56,698 nt of DNA from IMG/VR virus record IMGVR_UViG_3300021356_000020, positions 1 to 56,698 of that record; one strand, given 5' to 3'. The position numbers and the translations under genes were made by a program. Positions 1 to 8,565 of this stretch are shown here, piece after piece (position 1 is the first letter of the stretch; each line of letters opens with the position of its first letter). The notes under the pieces were generated by a model. The model saw only the letters and a program-made list of their open reading frames with translations. It ran no database searches and was not told the origin of the DNA. The DNA is from a virus.

Positions 1-306
1 AAGATAAGATACGCACCTCTTGAGGTTATGCGTGGATCTACCTTCCATAATTCATATATGATTTTGGACGAGGCGCAAAACTGTACGTGGGAACAAATTA
101 AAATGTTTATCACTCGTATGGGTCAAGGTAGTAAGGTTATCATTAACGGTGACATACGACAAACTGACCTTAGCAGACAAAGTGGACTTGAACAAATAAT
201 TGAAAAGCTAGGAGAGATTGATGGCGTCGGACTTTGCCGACTAGGATACAGTGATATCCAAAGGAATGGGATTTTAGGACGAATACTTAACGCATTGGAG
301 AACTAA
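1..306 (+). CDS. phoH: PhoH-like ATPase, C-terminal part (5' end outside window)
   Basis: The frame is open to the first base of the window, so the ATG at 28 is internal and the gene is cut at its 5' end. The visible part reads APLEVMRGSTF, then the Walker B-like MILDEAQN, then KVIINGDIRQTDL, which is the typical order of the C-terminal half of PhoH-family P-loop ATPases (family motifs 'APL..MRGRT', 'ILDEAQN', 'GD..Q.DL'). The Walker A motif must lie upstream of the window. PhoH proteins are common in phages; their role is not settled and is usually given as phosphate-related or RNA-associated ATPase. The stop codon TAA shares one base with the ATG of the next gene at 306, so the two are translationally coupled. 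Confidence 0.9.
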   Translation, partial: KIRYAPLEVMRGSTFHNSYMILDEAQNCTWEQIKMFITRMGQGSKVIINGDIRQTDLSRQSGLEQIIEKLGEIDGVGLCRLGYSDIQRNGILGRILNALEN

Positions 307-659
307 TGCCTATTTATGATTATGAATGTAGAAACTGTGGAGCAGAAGTCAGTGATGTATTTCAGAAGGTTACAGATCCAGAATTGACAAAGTGCGATCA
401 TTGTAACACTGATTCTCTCTACAGAGTGCTTACTGGCGGCATCCACAGTTTCATGGCGGGAAGTAACACAATAGGAAGTGTAGCAGATAGAAATACGAAG
501 AAACACAAAAACCAGATTAATGAAATGGAAGCGATGAAACGTGAATCTCAGCCAGCGGTTGAAAAACCTTGGCATCATGAGCATACCACAAAGTCTATGA
601 AAGAGATTAATAAGATGACAAACGCTCAGAAAACAAAGTATATTATGGAGGGAAAATGA
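306..659 (+). CDS. FmdB-type zinc-ribbon protein
   Basis: The N-terminus MPIYDYECRNCG followed by KCDHC about 20 residues later is the signature of the FmdB/CxxC_CxxC_SSSS family of small zinc ribbons: two CxxC knuckles (C9-x2-C12 and C30-x2-C33) within the first 40 residues. The remaining 80 residues are charged and probably form a helical tail (KKHKNQINEMEAMKRES). The family is called putative regulatory protein, but a biochemical role has not been fixed; phages often carry a copy near replication or structural genes. The start at 306 overlaps the preceding PhoH stop. A DNA or RNA binding role is an inference. Confidence 0.8.
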   Translation: MPIYDYECRNCGAEVSDVFQKVTDPELTKCDHCNTDSLYRVLTGGIHSFMAGSNTIGSVADRNTKKHKNQINEMEAMKRESQPAVEKPWHHEHTTKSMKEINKMTNAQKTKYIMEGK

Positions 660-973
660 AATACGTGGAAACAAATGAAGAAAAACAAGAATTGAAAGAA
701 ACTAATTTTAATAAAAAAGGATTACAGGTAGCGGCAGCACAAGAGAAAATATTTGCTAAAATAGTATACTCCGAAGCAACACCTCAATACCTAATCAATA
801 CATATAACAATCAGATATACGATCCAATGGGATTAAATTCAAATAGAGAAAAATATCTAGACACAAAACTAAAGAAAGTATCAAAAGATACATTTGATTT
901 TTATTTAATTTACCTTCAAACAAATAATTCTATTTATTTAACTAGAGCCAACAGGAGATTTATAAATGAGTAA
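656..973 (+). CDS. Hypothetical protein (105 aa)
   Basis: I do not recognise this protein. It is short, highly charged and Asn/Lys-rich (an N-terminal stretch ETNEEKQELKETNFNKKG), with no Cys clusters, no signal peptide and no membrane segment. The ATG overlaps the previous stop by four bases (ATGA, 656-659) and is preceded by GGAGG at about 648, so the start is well supported. The C-terminal half has aromatic residues in a pattern compatible with a small folded domain (DTFDFYLIYLQTNNS). It overlaps the next gene by eight bases, which places it in the same transcription unit. Confidence 0.65.
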   Translation: MKYVETNEEKQELKETNFNKKGLQVAAAQEKIFAKIVYSEATPQYLINTYNNQIYDPMGLNSNREKYLDTKLKKVSKDTFDFYLIYLQTNNSIYLTRANRRFINE

Positions 974-1265
974 GCGAGGACCATTGAGCAAGATTGAGAA
1001 GTTTTACATTGAGCAAAATTTAGACTTAGGAGTGGAAAAGCTATCAACTGAACTAGATAGGGCGAAAAGCGTAGTTAAAGCATATGCCGCCAAATGCGAC
1101 CCACCCGTTCAGCAGAAAGAAACTCTAATTAGTAATAATATTGTAAGCAATAAAAGAGGCTCTACTGTCATGACGGAAACCGGATCTATGCTCTCAGACG
1201 ATTTTAGATCAAAAAGAACAGCGGTCGATACAAAAAGACCAGAATGTACAACCAATATCAGGTGA
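966..1265 (+). CDS. Hypothetical protein (99 aa), possible HTH
   Basis: Not recognised. The N-terminal 45 residues (MSKRGPLSKIEKFYIEQN, then LGVEKLSTELDRAKSVV) look like a small helix-turn-helix of the kind that opens many phage DNA-binding proteins: 'LSKIEKFYI' as the first helix and 'GVEKLSTEL' as the second. This is a pattern-based guess. The C-terminal half is polar and low in hydrophobic residues, ending in a basic segment. The ATG is preceded by GGAGATTTATAA. It lies between two other small unknown genes ahead of recA. Confidence 0.6.
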   Translation: MSKRGPLSKIEKFYIEQNLDLGVEKLSTELDRAKSVVKAYAAKCDPPVQQKETLISNNIVSNKRGSTVMTETGSMLSDDFRSKRTAVDTKRPECTTNIR

Positions 1266-1268
1266 CAC

Positions 1269-1685
1269 ATGGATCATAAGAAATTTTTAGTTAAATATAG
1301 ACAAAATAAATCGGCGGTTTGGATTAGAGGAAAACTAACAAACGACGAAGAATTTAACTATGACGACTTTAAGGATTGGACTAAGCTAAAAATAAGATGT
1401 GAAAAAGAGAACCTCTTTCTTAAAGAACTATATCTTCAGTTTAAATCTCATCAAGAAAAAATTGACTTAGACAATGTTGATGGTATATATCTAATTAGAT
1501 CGCTAAAAGGTGTCATTGGTCAAGAGCGTAACACCCACTACTATACCGTAGGAAAAGTGATCGGTGAAAAAGTTGAAAAACAAATGTGGATAACCCCAGA
1601 GTTAGTTGTAGAAAAAGAATATGAAGACAAAGTTGAAGAGTGTTTCCAAGAAGCAATCATTTATGACCAAAAGAAAAAGAACTGA
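1269..1685 (+). CDS. Hypothetical protein (138 aa)
   Basis: Not recognised. A lysine- and glutamate-rich soluble protein without signal peptide, membrane helix or Cys motif. The middle reads DLDNVDGIYLIRSLKGVI and the C-terminus ends in a charged helix. The start follows AGGTGACAC. The downstream gene overlaps its 3' end, so it is part of the same early operon. No function is proposed. Confidence 0.6.
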   Translation: MDHKKFLVKYRQNKSAVWIRGKLTNDEEFNYDDFKDWTKLKIRCEKENLFLKELYLQFKSHQEKIDLDNVDGIYLIRSLKGVIGQERNTHYYTVGKVIGEKVEKQMWITPELVVEKEYEDKVEECFQEAIIYDQKKKN

Positions 1686-2115
1686 GAAAAGCAAGTATAA
1701 GCATCAAAGCACAGGCGATCATTGCACCTGTGCCGCTTATCTTGCTGAGATGATGTGCCTACGTCTAGCTGAATATAAAAACGAAGGCAATCTAACTTTC
1801 AAATTCTGGAATAAACGCCCGTGGGACTGGACGTTTAAGCAACAAATGTTTGCCGCCACAGCTTTAATAAAAGAGTACGGAGAGAAAGCCGTAATAAGAG
1901 CTGTTAATGAGCAAAAATCTGTATTCTCTCTAAAGAATAAAAGAATCATACCAGAAATTAAAAGACAAGTAAAGCTGATTGAAGAAGAATCTAAAAGGAG
2001 TAGTCAAGAATTAGATGTAAAAAAAGAACCAACAAACAGAAAGAAATCATACGGTAAAAAATCTAGTTTAAATAAATTGAGAGGATTAGATGGCAAAAAA
2101 GAAAGCGAAAGCTAA
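1663..2115 (+). CDS. Hypothetical basic protein (150 aa)
   Basis: Not recognised. I place the start at the ATG at 1663, inside the end of the preceding gene; an in-frame ATG at 1621 would add 14 residues but has no better ribosome binding site. The protein begins with a very basic stretch (MTKRKRTEKSKYKHQ), then CTCAAYLAEMMCLRLAEY, then WNKRPWDWTFKQQ, and ends in a second Lys/Arg-rich tail. The middle resembles short phage proteins that link a Cys/His site to an aromatic helical core, and the charge suggests nucleic acid contact. Its 3' end overlaps recA by 26 bases. Confidence 0.6.
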   Translation: MTKRKRTEKSKYKHQSTGDHCTCAAYLAEMMCLRLAEYKNEGNLTFKFWNKRPWDWTFKQQMFAATALIKEYGEKAVIRAVNEQKSVFSLKNKRIIPEIKRQVKLIEEESKRSSQELDVKKEPTNRKKSYGKKSSLNKLRGLDGKKESES

Positions 2116-3196
2116 GTTTGATGATGATGTCGTAAGCAATCAAATAATTAGTAAGTATGGTGATATTGTAGAGCAGGGAACAAAGGTTCTTGCTGACCTT
2201 CAAAACTTTAGTACTATTGGTATATCACCAGCACTAGACCTAGCACTGGGCGGTGGTCTTAGAGAAGGCAGTGTTGTTGTCATGACGGGCGATCCAAAGA
2301 CCGGTAAGACGACGACATCGTTGTATTTTGCTGCGAAAGCGCAAGCAGCAGGTAAAAATGTATTCTACTTCAACACCGAAGGTAGACTTACTAAAGAAAA
2401 CTTTACTGGTATCAAAGGTCTAGATGCTAGTAAAATTAAAATCATTCAAGCGACCGACAATCAACCGGTCGTGTCTGCTGAAACGTTCTTGAACGCTATC
2501 GAAACATACGTTAAGAATACTCCAGATTTCGTGGCGATCATTGACTCTGTATCTAATATGGTTCCACAAGATGAACTCGACGGAGAAGTACGCGGCGGTG
2601 TCAGAGCGCAACTTCCTAGACTTCTATCCATGTTCTTTAAACGTATTAGTAATGATGTAGCAAGAACAAAAGCAATCCTTATTTTTATCACCCACAATAT
2701 TGCTAATACTGGTGGATCAAGATGGTCGCCCGCTAAACTTGCTGACTGCGGTAACATGCTTCAGTATCAGGCGGGAACCAATATGGTTATTACCCATCGA
2801 GGCAAGTGGGAAGAAACAGACGAGCAGGGTCATGATGTAGGTCAGGTTGCTAACTGGATCGTAAAAACTTCTGCTGCTGGTGGTAAACCTAACTCCAACG
2901 CTGTATCGTATATTAGATACGGCACAGGTATTGATGAGATCAGAGAGCTGTGCGAGATTGCCAACGAACTTACTTTCATCAAACAAGCAGGCGCTTGGTA
3001 CACAATCGCTTCAGCGATTGGATCTGACGACAAAAGAATCCAATCTTTGTTAAAGAAGAATGAAGTAGATGTCGATAACCCTGAAGCGGTAGAAAAGTTC
3101 TTCAAGTTTCAGGGCATGGCAAAACTCAGTGAGTTCATTGAAACAAATACCGAGATTCAAGAATTCCTTTATGATGAAATAAAGTCGGTATTATGA
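2090..3196 (+). CDS. recA: RecA-like recombinase
   Basis: A RecA/UvsX-type ATPase that would form filaments on single-stranded DNA for recombination-dependent replication and repair. Visible motifs: Walker A GDPKTGKT at residues 67-74, the catalytic Glu in YFNTEGRL near residue 97, Walker B FVAIIDS near 147-153, and the DNA-binding loop region around ELDGEVRGGVRAQLPR. At 368 residues it is the usual RecA length, with a basic N-terminus (MAKKKAKAKF). The start has GAGGATTAG just upstream and overlaps the previous gene. The stop overlaps the ATG of the next gene (ATGA). The sequence is divergent from bacterial RecA in the C-terminal third, as is common in phage RecA. Confidence 0.9.
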   Translation: MAKKKAKAKFDDDVVSNQIISKYGDIVEQGTKVLADLQNFSTIGISPALDLALGGGLREGSVVVMTGDPKTGKTTTSLYFAAKAQAAGKNVFYFNTEGRLTKENFTGIKGLDASKIKIIQATDNQPVVSAETFLNAIETYVKNTPDFVAIIDSVSNMVPQDELDGEVRGGVRAQLPRLLSMFFKRISNDVARTKAILIFITHNIANTGGSRWSPAKLADCGNMLQYQAGTNMVITHRGKWEETDEQGHDVGQVANWIVKTSAAGGKPNSNAVSYIRYGTGIDEIRELCEIANELTFIKQAGAWYTIASAIGSDDKRIQSLLKKNEVDVDNPEAVEKFFKFQGMAKLSEFIETNTEIQEFLYDEIKSVL

Positions 3197-3615
3197 AAGT
3201 CGTAGGATTAAACGGTCGTGAATATAATATAGATCTCAAGAAATATATTGTAAAAAATAATGACAAGACCGTTAAATCAAAGTATCATATAGCAGCGAGA
3301 GAACTTTTAGCAGAAATGTTTAAGGGTTATACAGTTCTGGAAGAAGTTAAACTTCCCGGTTCTCGTTGTCCAAGCAAAAAGTCTGCATTGTTCTTGGACT
3401 TCTTCATACCTAGTTTATCGCTGGGCATAGAAGTTCATGGACAGCAGCACTACGAATTCTGTAAATTCTTTCATAAAACAAAGGCGGGGTTCTTGACAGC
3501 AAAGAAAAGAGACTTTATAAAAGAAGACTGGTGCGAGTTAAATAGTATTGAGTTGATAGTTCTTAAATATTCAGACAGTATAGAACATTGGAGAAATCAA
3601 ATTGACAGCCGCTGA
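3193..3615 (+). CDS. Small PD-(D/E)XK endonuclease-like protein
   Basis: A 140-residue protein with the pattern of a Vsr/DUF559-type nuclease fold: FLDFFIP followed by a GIEVHGQQHY strand gives the D...E-x-x-G core, and the end (ELIVLKYSD) fits the last strand of the fold. Such stand-alone nucleases in phages serve in DNA processing or as homing-type enzymes. It directly follows recA with an ATGA overlap, which suggests a role with recombination. A second protein in this window (35524-36297) carries the same core. The active-site assignment is from pattern only. Confidence 0.6.
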   Translation: MKVVGLNGREYNIDLKKYIVKNNDKTVKSKYHIAARELLAEMFKGYTVLEEVKLPGSRCPSKKSALFLDFFIPSLSLGIEVHGQQHYEFCKFFHKTKAGFLTAKKRDFIKEDWCELNSIELIVLKYSDSIEHWRNQIDSR

Positions 3616-4066
3616 TAGACTAAAAGAATTCTTAGATGGTATTGACAGATATATCTCTGCTAAGAATGTAACACCTTCTAAATTTAATCCAGAGTTTGCA
3701 ATCGCAGAAACTCTATCTTTAGAAAATCTAGAAAACCTAACGCAAGACGAATGTTTTGGTCACGCATATCAACTTATGCAATACGTCGATCACGTTGGCA
3801 CAGAACGCGCCCAGTGCGAGAATGTTATTCGCTGGTGTGAGAACTCTTTACAGAGTATTATATCAGAATTACTAGCCAGTGGCGTGTGGGATCAGTACGC
3901 AAAGCACGAAACTAAGGTTGCTACAATCCTGAGAAATGATGACCTAGCAAATAAAATCAATGAATGGAAACTAACTGCTCAAGGAAGACTTGAAAATTTG
4001 AAGTCTAGAGAGTATAATATAAGAAGAAAGGCTGATATCCTATTTGAAAAAGGTAAGAGGAAATGA
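3602..4066 (+). CDS. Hypothetical protein (154 aa)
   Basis: Not recognised. The frame needs a TTG start at 3602: the first in-frame ATG is far inside, while GGAGAAATCAAATTG provides a well-spaced ribosome binding site. The protein is soluble, mostly helical in appearance and acidic, with a conserved-looking LTQDECFGHAYQLMQYVDH segment and a C-terminal charged helix (SREYNIRRKADILFEKGK) that could form a coiled coil. Overlaps of 14 bases upstream and four bases downstream tie it to the recA-helicase transcription unit. Confidence 0.6.
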   Translation: MTAADRLKEFLDGIDRYISAKNVTPSKFNPEFAIAETLSLENLENLTQDECFGHAYQLMQYVDHVGTERAQCENVIRWCENSLQSIISELLASGVWDQYAKHETKVATILRNDDLANKINEWKLTAQGRLENLKSREYNIRRKADILFEKGKRK

Positions 4067-4470
4067 TAGATAAAGACCTGCTTAAAAACTTAACTACAGA
4101 GCAAAAGCAAGCGTTGTTGGATCAACTAATGAATAGTTTATCTGAAGCGACGACGGAAGAAACAGAAGAAGTACAACAGGACGTTCCTGTGAAAAATGTT
4201 AATGAAGATTTTCGTGTTACAAAAAGTAAGACTCAACTAGAAAGAGGGAGAACTCCAGTGCGTGCCAGAAAAAACCGTTGGGAAGATACGGGAGAATTTC
4301 AATTAGAAGGTGAAGAAGAATGGTCTACCGGAAGAAAAAGAACCGCAAGATCTAGAGCCAAAGCAAAGAAAGTTCAACTAGAATGTAGTGTTTGCGGTAA
4401 AACTTATCTAGAACATCCGAGTTTAGTTTACGGAGAATACCACCGTTGTAATCGGTGCGGGGGCAAGTAA
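4063..4470 (+). CDS. Hypothetical protein with C-terminal zinc ribbon
   Basis: 135 residues in three parts: an acidic N-terminal helix (LTTEQKQALLDQLMNSL), a basic disordered middle rich in Arg/Lys (ARKNRWEDTGEF, RKRTARSRAKAKK), and a C-terminal zinc ribbon with CSVCG and CNRCGG knuckles. The ribbon and basic linker suggest nucleic-acid binding. Position directly ahead of the replicative helicase, sharing one base with its ATG, would fit a helicase-loader or accessory role, but this is inference from context only. Confidence 0.6.
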   Translation: MIDKDLLKNLTTEQKQALLDQLMNSLSEATTEETEEVQQDVPVKNVNEDFRVTKSKTQLERGRTPVRARKNRWEDTGEFQLEGEEEWSTGRKRTARSRAKAKKVQLECSVCGKTYLEHPSLVYGEYHRCNRCGGK

Positions 4471-5927
4471 TGGAATCCAAACTATTGGATTTAGGCGCTG
4501 AGAGAGCAGTTCTTGCTGGTCTGTTCTCTTATGGTCTAGAGTCATATGTTGAAATAAGTGACATAATTGATCACAATAGCTTTTGCCATCAGAACAATCA
4601 GCTTATATACAAATGTATTGAGAAGATTCTATCTAAAGAAGCCGAAGTTGACCTACCAACTCTTTTATCAGCGGCGGATCAGCTTGGGTTTTCTGAAACA
4701 ATCCAGACCAAGCAAGAGCTTGAATATATTAAATCCTTAATGGATTTTCCTGTCAAGAAAGAGAATATAATTCACTTTGCCGCACAGGTAAAGAAATTCG
4801 AGTTTGCTAGAAAAATTAGATCACTTGCCGATAAAATCGGAAGAGATATTCAGGAGATTAAAGGCGATGAAGACATAGATGAAATTATCGGAATTGTCGA
4901 GAACCCTATTACGGAGTTTCTAAGAGAAGATGACACAAGAGACAAACCAGAAAGAATTGGCGAAGATGTTGATGAGTATATTGATTTTCTGGTGGACAAT
5001 AAGTGTGATCAGATCGGTGTACCAAGTGGGTTTGATCGGTATGATGCCGCTATTGGTGGCGGTTTACGACGCAAATGTGTCGATCTGGTATCTGCTCGTC
5101 CTAAAGTGGGTAAGTCTGTATTTGGCGATAATGTTGCCATCAATGTTGCAAGAAAGGGAATTCCAGTCCTTATGCTCGATACAGAAATGAGCAAAGAGGA
5201 TCATCTCAATAGAATTCTAGCAAGTCTAAGTGGCGTTCCGATTAACGAAATAGCAAGTGGTAAATTTGCCGACGACGAAGAGAAATACATCGCAGTTCAA
5301 AAAGCGGTACAAGAAATTAAAGATATACCTTATACGTATGTTAGCGTAGCGGGAGCGCCATTTGAAAATATTCTTAACCATATTAAACGATGGGTTATTC
5401 AAGAGGTTGGAACAGATGAAAACGGAAGAACAAACGACTGCGTAGTTGTGTATGATTATTTGAAGTTGATGTCATCTTCTGGTATATCTGCAAACCTGCA
5501 AGAATATCAAGCGCTTGGTTTTCAGATTACAAACCTACATAATCTTGCAGTTAAGTATGACTTTGCTTGTCTTGCTTTTGTGCAGTTGAATAGAGATGGT
5601 ATCACAAAAGAGTCTACGGATGCTGTAAGCGGATCTGATAGACTTATTTGGTTGTGTACATCGTTCTCTATCTTTAAAGAAAAGTCCGCAGAGGAAACGG
5701 CGGAAGACGGTCCACGCGCAGGTAATAGAAAACTTGTACCTATTGTATCGCGTCATGGGCCGGGTATGCAGGATGGAAATTATATTAACATGAGAATGGA
5801 TGGATCGCACGCTCTATTAACAGAACTAAGAACGAGAGACGAATTTATTAAAGCTGGCGTTGACGATGCCATCGAAGGCGCTGAACTCCCATTCGAGGAA
5901 GACAATGAGTTACAAAGCAAAGTTTAA
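4470..5927 (+). CDS. dnaB: Replicative DnaB-type helicase
   Basis: A hexameric RecA-fold helicase that would unwind the replication fork. The N-terminal domain (residues ~1-110) matches DnaB-N style (LGAERAVLAGLF, then QNNQLIYKCI). The C-terminal domain has Walker A ARPKVGKS near residue 210, a LMLDTEMS stretch after it, and Walker B VVVYDYLKLM near 329. The ATG at 4470 overlaps the previous TAA; a GTG at 4455 would add only five residues. Its partner primase is encoded two genes downstream, a common phage arrangement. Length (485 aa) is normal for the family. Confidence 0.9.
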   Translation: MESKLLDLGAERAVLAGLFSYGLESYVEISDIIDHNSFCHQNNQLIYKCIEKILSKEAEVDLPTLLSAADQLGFSETIQTKQELEYIKSLMDFPVKKENIIHFAAQVKKFEFARKIRSLADKIGRDIQEIKGDEDIDEIIGIVENPITEFLREDDTRDKPERIGEDVDEYIDFLVDNKCDQIGVPSGFDRYDAAIGGGLRRKCVDLVSARPKVGKSVFGDNVAINVARKGIPVLMLDTEMSKEDHLNRILASLSGVPINEIASGKFADDEEKYIAVQKAVQEIKDIPYTYVSVAGAPFENILNHIKRWVIQEVGTDENGRTNDCVVVYDYLKLMSSSGISANLQEYQALGFQITNLHNLAVKYDFACLAFVQLNRDGITKESTDAVSGSDRLIWLCTSFSIFKEKSAEETAEDGPRAGNRKLVPIVSRHGPGMQDGNYINMRMDGSHALLTELRTRDEFIKAGVDDAIEGAELPFEEDNELQSKV

Positions 5928-6126
5928 TGGTGGTCCTTTACACGATCAAGAACTATCACTCCCAAAAAACCAAGACATATTAGAGTATACCAAAGTATAT
6001 GATAGTGGACTTACAACTAAAAGTAAGTATCTTCTTCGTAAAGTAAAAGATAATACTCTTTATTTTGATATAATGGAAGAAAGATTTCTTGATTATTCTA
6101 AACACTTGGAAAGGCATCCTAGATGA
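5905..6126 (+). CDS. Hypothetical small protein (73 aa)
   Basis: Not recognised. I start it at the ATG at 5905, which has GAGGAAG just upstream and overlaps the helicase stop; an earlier in-frame ATG at 5860 lies inside the helicase gene and has no ribosome binding site. The protein opens MSYKAKFNGGPLHDQELSL and is soluble with mixed charge. It sits between helicase and primase and overlaps the primase ATG by four bases. The 'NGGPLHDQ' opening is shared by small phage proteins of unknown role. Confidence 0.55.
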   Translation: MSYKAKFNGGPLHDQELSLPKNQDILEYTKVYDSGLTTKSKYLLRKVKDNTLYFDIMEERFLDYSKHLERHPR

Positions 6127-7139
6127 GTGCTACCAAACAAAAACTTGATTTAAACAAAGTTAAAGATGAGATATTCAATGATATAGACATACTTATGAAT
6201 AAGTTTAATCTTGAGTATCAAGTAAATAATAACAACCTTTTTATGCCGTGTCCTATTCACGGTGGGGATAATCCAAATGGTCTGTCAATATCACTCCAGC
6301 ATAAAAACTGGAGATGTTGGACTCATGGGTGTCACGAAGAGTTTGGTTCAGACATTTTTGGTTTCATTAGAGGTTATCGACAAGACCCGACATTTTCTGA
6401 TACGTTAAGGTTTATCTGTAGCACCTATGACATTAATAGAAAACATGCCTCAAAAAATAAACAGAAACCAGAAGTAGTAAAGAGCGATCTATACGAAATC
6501 GTAAAAATATTTGGAAAGAGCAATAACAATAATATGAATGAATACGTGCGTGATGTAGAGACTTTAAATAATTCATTTTATTTTGAAAAGCGAGGATTTT
6601 TACCTGACACATTAGAGCATTTTGGAGTAAAAGATTGTATAGACAAAACATCTAAGATGTGGAACAGGGCGATCATCCCAGTGAACTATCTTGGTAAAGA
6701 GATCGGTTACATTGCAAGGGCGGCAAAGGGGTTTATTGAACCTAAATACTTATTCTCTAGCGGGTTTAAAAAAACCGACTATCTCTATAATTATGATAAC
6801 GCTATGAAAGTTGCGCAAAAAACACATGCGATATTTTTAGTAGAAGGTCAAGGTGACGTATGGAGATTGTATGAGTCAGGAGTTGAAAATGCTGTTGGAT
6901 TGTTTGGTAAAGATATATCGGAGAAACAGAAAACACTGCTGATACAATCCGGCGTAACAGATTTAGTAGTCTTGACAGACAACGACCAAGCCGGTCGAGA
7001 AGGAAGAATGAAACTACAGCGTGAATTAAGTAGGATGTTTAATCTAATTTACCCGCCAATGTTAAAAAAAGATATTGGTGACACATCTGTAAAGAAAATA
7101 CAGAAACATATACTCCCCGAAGTTGAAGGACTTTATTAA
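6123..7139 (+). CDS. DNA primase, CHC2 zinc finger and Toprim
   Basis: A DnaG-type primase of 338 residues, shorter than bacterial DnaG (about 580). The zinc-binding domain has C43-x2-H46 and C65/H68/C70 (MPCPIHGG then WRCWTHGCHEEFG). The central part (AIIPVNYLGKEIGYIARA, then EPKYLFSSG) matches the polymerase core, and the Toprim fold shows VEGQGDVWRLYESG with E241 and VVLTDNDQAG with D286 and D288, the metal-binding residues. No C-terminal helicase-interaction domain of bacterial type is apparent. It would lay down RNA primers with the DnaB helicase encoded upstream. Confidence 0.88.
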   Translation: MSATKQKLDLNKVKDEIFNDIDILMNKFNLEYQVNNNNLFMPCPIHGGDNPNGLSISLQHKNWRCWTHGCHEEFGSDIFGFIRGYRQDPTFSDTLRFICSTYDINRKHASKNKQKPEVVKSDLYEIVKIFGKSNNNNMNEYVRDVETLNNSFYFEKRGFLPDTLEHFGVKDCIDKTSKMWNRAIIPVNYLGKEIGYIARAAKGFIEPKYLFSSGFKKTDYLYNYDNAMKVAQKTHAIFLVEGQGDVWRLYESGVENAVGLFGKDISEKQKTLLIQSGVTDLVVLTDNDQAGREGRMKLQRELSRMFNLIYPPMLKKDIGDTSVKKIQKHILPEVEGLY

Positions 7140-7885
7140 TGATTCTAGGAATTTCTGGCAAAAAACAAGCCGGTAAAACAACCATCGCTAATATTATTCA
7201 TGGAGAAATCTTACTCAAGAACAATATGGTTGGTGACTATAATGTTGATCAAAACGGTAAGCTACTTGTTAAAACTTATAATTCTCAGGGTAAAGAAGGC
7301 TGGGGGCAGTTTGATATAGAAAGAAAAGATGAGCAGTTCATAGAATATGCTCACTATAATATGTGGCCTCATGTAAAACTTTACAATTTTGCTGACTCGT
7401 TAAAAGATATGTGCATTAATTTGTTTGGGTTTACATACGAGCAGGCATATGGAACCAACGAACAAAAAGACCAAAAATTAAAACATTTACTGTGGAAGAA
7501 TATGCCGCGAGGCAAAGTGAGCAGAAAAGCACCAAAAGGTGAAATGTCCGCCCGTGAATTTATGCAGTTCTTTGGTACGGAAGTTATGCGAAAGATGCAC
7601 AGTGATGTATGGGCAAATGCTTGTTTAAACAAAATTATTAAAGAGGGCAGCGATTTCGCTATTATAGCAGATGTGAGATTCCCAAATGAAGTCGAGGCTA
7701 TCAATAAAGCCGGTGGTAAAGTATTAAGATTGGAAAGAAATGTTCATGACGATAAACATGACAGTGAAACTGCTCTAGATGCAGATAACTACGACCACGG
7801 CAATTTCTGGCATGTGCTTGATAATTCTAAAATAGATATTGGTCAAACCATTGTTGAAGTAAAATCCTTACTAGAGAGAGTATAA
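7139..7885 (+). CDS. Deoxynucleoside monophosphate kinase
   Basis: The first residues MILGISGKKQAGKTT carry a P-loop (GxxxxGKT) at positions 7-14, and the segment ADVRFPNEVEAINKAGGKV near the C-terminus is typical of phage dNMP kinases of the T4 gp1 type (family Deoxynucleotide monophosphate kinase). Between them lies NFADSLKDMCINLFG and SAREFMQFFGTEVMR, also family-like. The enzyme would phosphorylate dNMPs from host DNA breakdown to feed phage replication. The ATG overlaps the primase stop (TAATG). Confidence 0.85.
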   Translation: MILGISGKKQAGKTTIANIIHGEILLKNNMVGDYNVDQNGKLLVKTYNSQGKEGWGQFDIERKDEQFIEYAHYNMWPHVKLYNFADSLKDMCINLFGFTYEQAYGTNEQKDQKLKHLLWKNMPRGKVSRKAPKGEMSAREFMQFFGTEVMRKMHSDVWANACLNKIIKEGSDFAIIADVRFPNEVEAINKAGGKVLRLERNVHDDKHDSETALDADNYDHGNFWHVLDNSKIDIGQTIVEVKSLLERV

Positions 7886-8565
7886 TGGTAAAAGAATTAC
7901 TAATACCAAGAAAATACGAAGACAAAATAAGAATCGGAAGAAAAGAAGATAGTGGCTATGTCGTATCTAAAAACCACCTTGGGAAAAATCTTATATCTGT
8001 AGGATGTGAAAACAAAACAAGTTTTGAATCTGATTACTTAAATAAAAATCCAAACGCCAAGGTAACAATATTTGACAATGTTAGCGAGTGTAATCTTGCT
8101 GAAAACGACGAGAGAGTTACTTTTCATAGAAAATATATAACTTCGTTTTCAGAATTAAACATAACAGAGCCATGTATGATTCAAATGGATATCGAAGGGT
8201 CAGAGGTTGGTTTGTTTGGCAATACTGATTTATCTGGCATAGAGATGGTAGAACAAGTTGTTTTAGAATTTCATTTTCATAAAAGAATATGGCCCATCTT
8301 TCCGCAAAATGGTAAAGATGAAGATATAGAGAAGGCACTTAGAGTTCTAAACGATCATTTTACGCTTATTCATATTCATGTAAACAACTGCGGATTTGCA
8401 GACGGGTGGCCTATGTATAAAGATTTATACGACCCAATAGAGTTGACATATATCAAAAAAGACGATTCACTGCCGGTAGAAACAAGATCTTTTCCGATTG
8501 AGGGTTTAGATTTTCCAAATCGTCCCGGCGCTTTCGACCCCGTAATAGATTGGTGGATAAAATGA
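7885..8565 (+). CDS. FkbM-like SAM methyltransferase
   Basis: A 226-residue protein with the FkbM-type core: LISVGCENKTSFESDYL as motif I, KVTIFDNVS as the acidic strand, and CMIQMDIEGSEVGLF as the strongly conserved 'D-E-G-S/A-E' loop of this family. These enzymes usually O-methylate sugars. It lies inside the replication operon rather than in the glycan cluster, so the substrate is uncertain; a virion or host-surface sugar is the simplest guess. It shares a single base with the preceding stop and overlaps the next start (ATGA). Confidence 0.65.
   Translation: MVKELLIPRKYEDKIRIGRKEDSGYVVSKNHLGKNLISVGCENKTSFESDYLNKNPNAKVTIFDNVSECNLAENDERVTFHRKYITSFSELNITEPCMIQMDIEGSEVGLFGNTDLSGIEMVEQVVLEFHFHKRIWPIFPQNGKDEDIEKALRVLNDHFTLIHIHVNNCGFADGWPMYKDLYDPIELTYIKKDDSLPVETRSFPIEGLDFPNRPGAFDPVIDWWIK

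Noticed and set aside
27-60. The ATG at 28 as the true start of the PhoH-like gene
   Set aside because: The frame is open upstream and codes for conserved PhoH residues (YAPLEV), so the real start is outside the window.
303-674. A minus-strand reading frame of 123 residues opposite the zinc-ribbon gene
   Set aside because: It is a shadow of the FmdB-type gene, which has clear motifs and coupled starts; the shadow has unusual His/Phe-rich composition.
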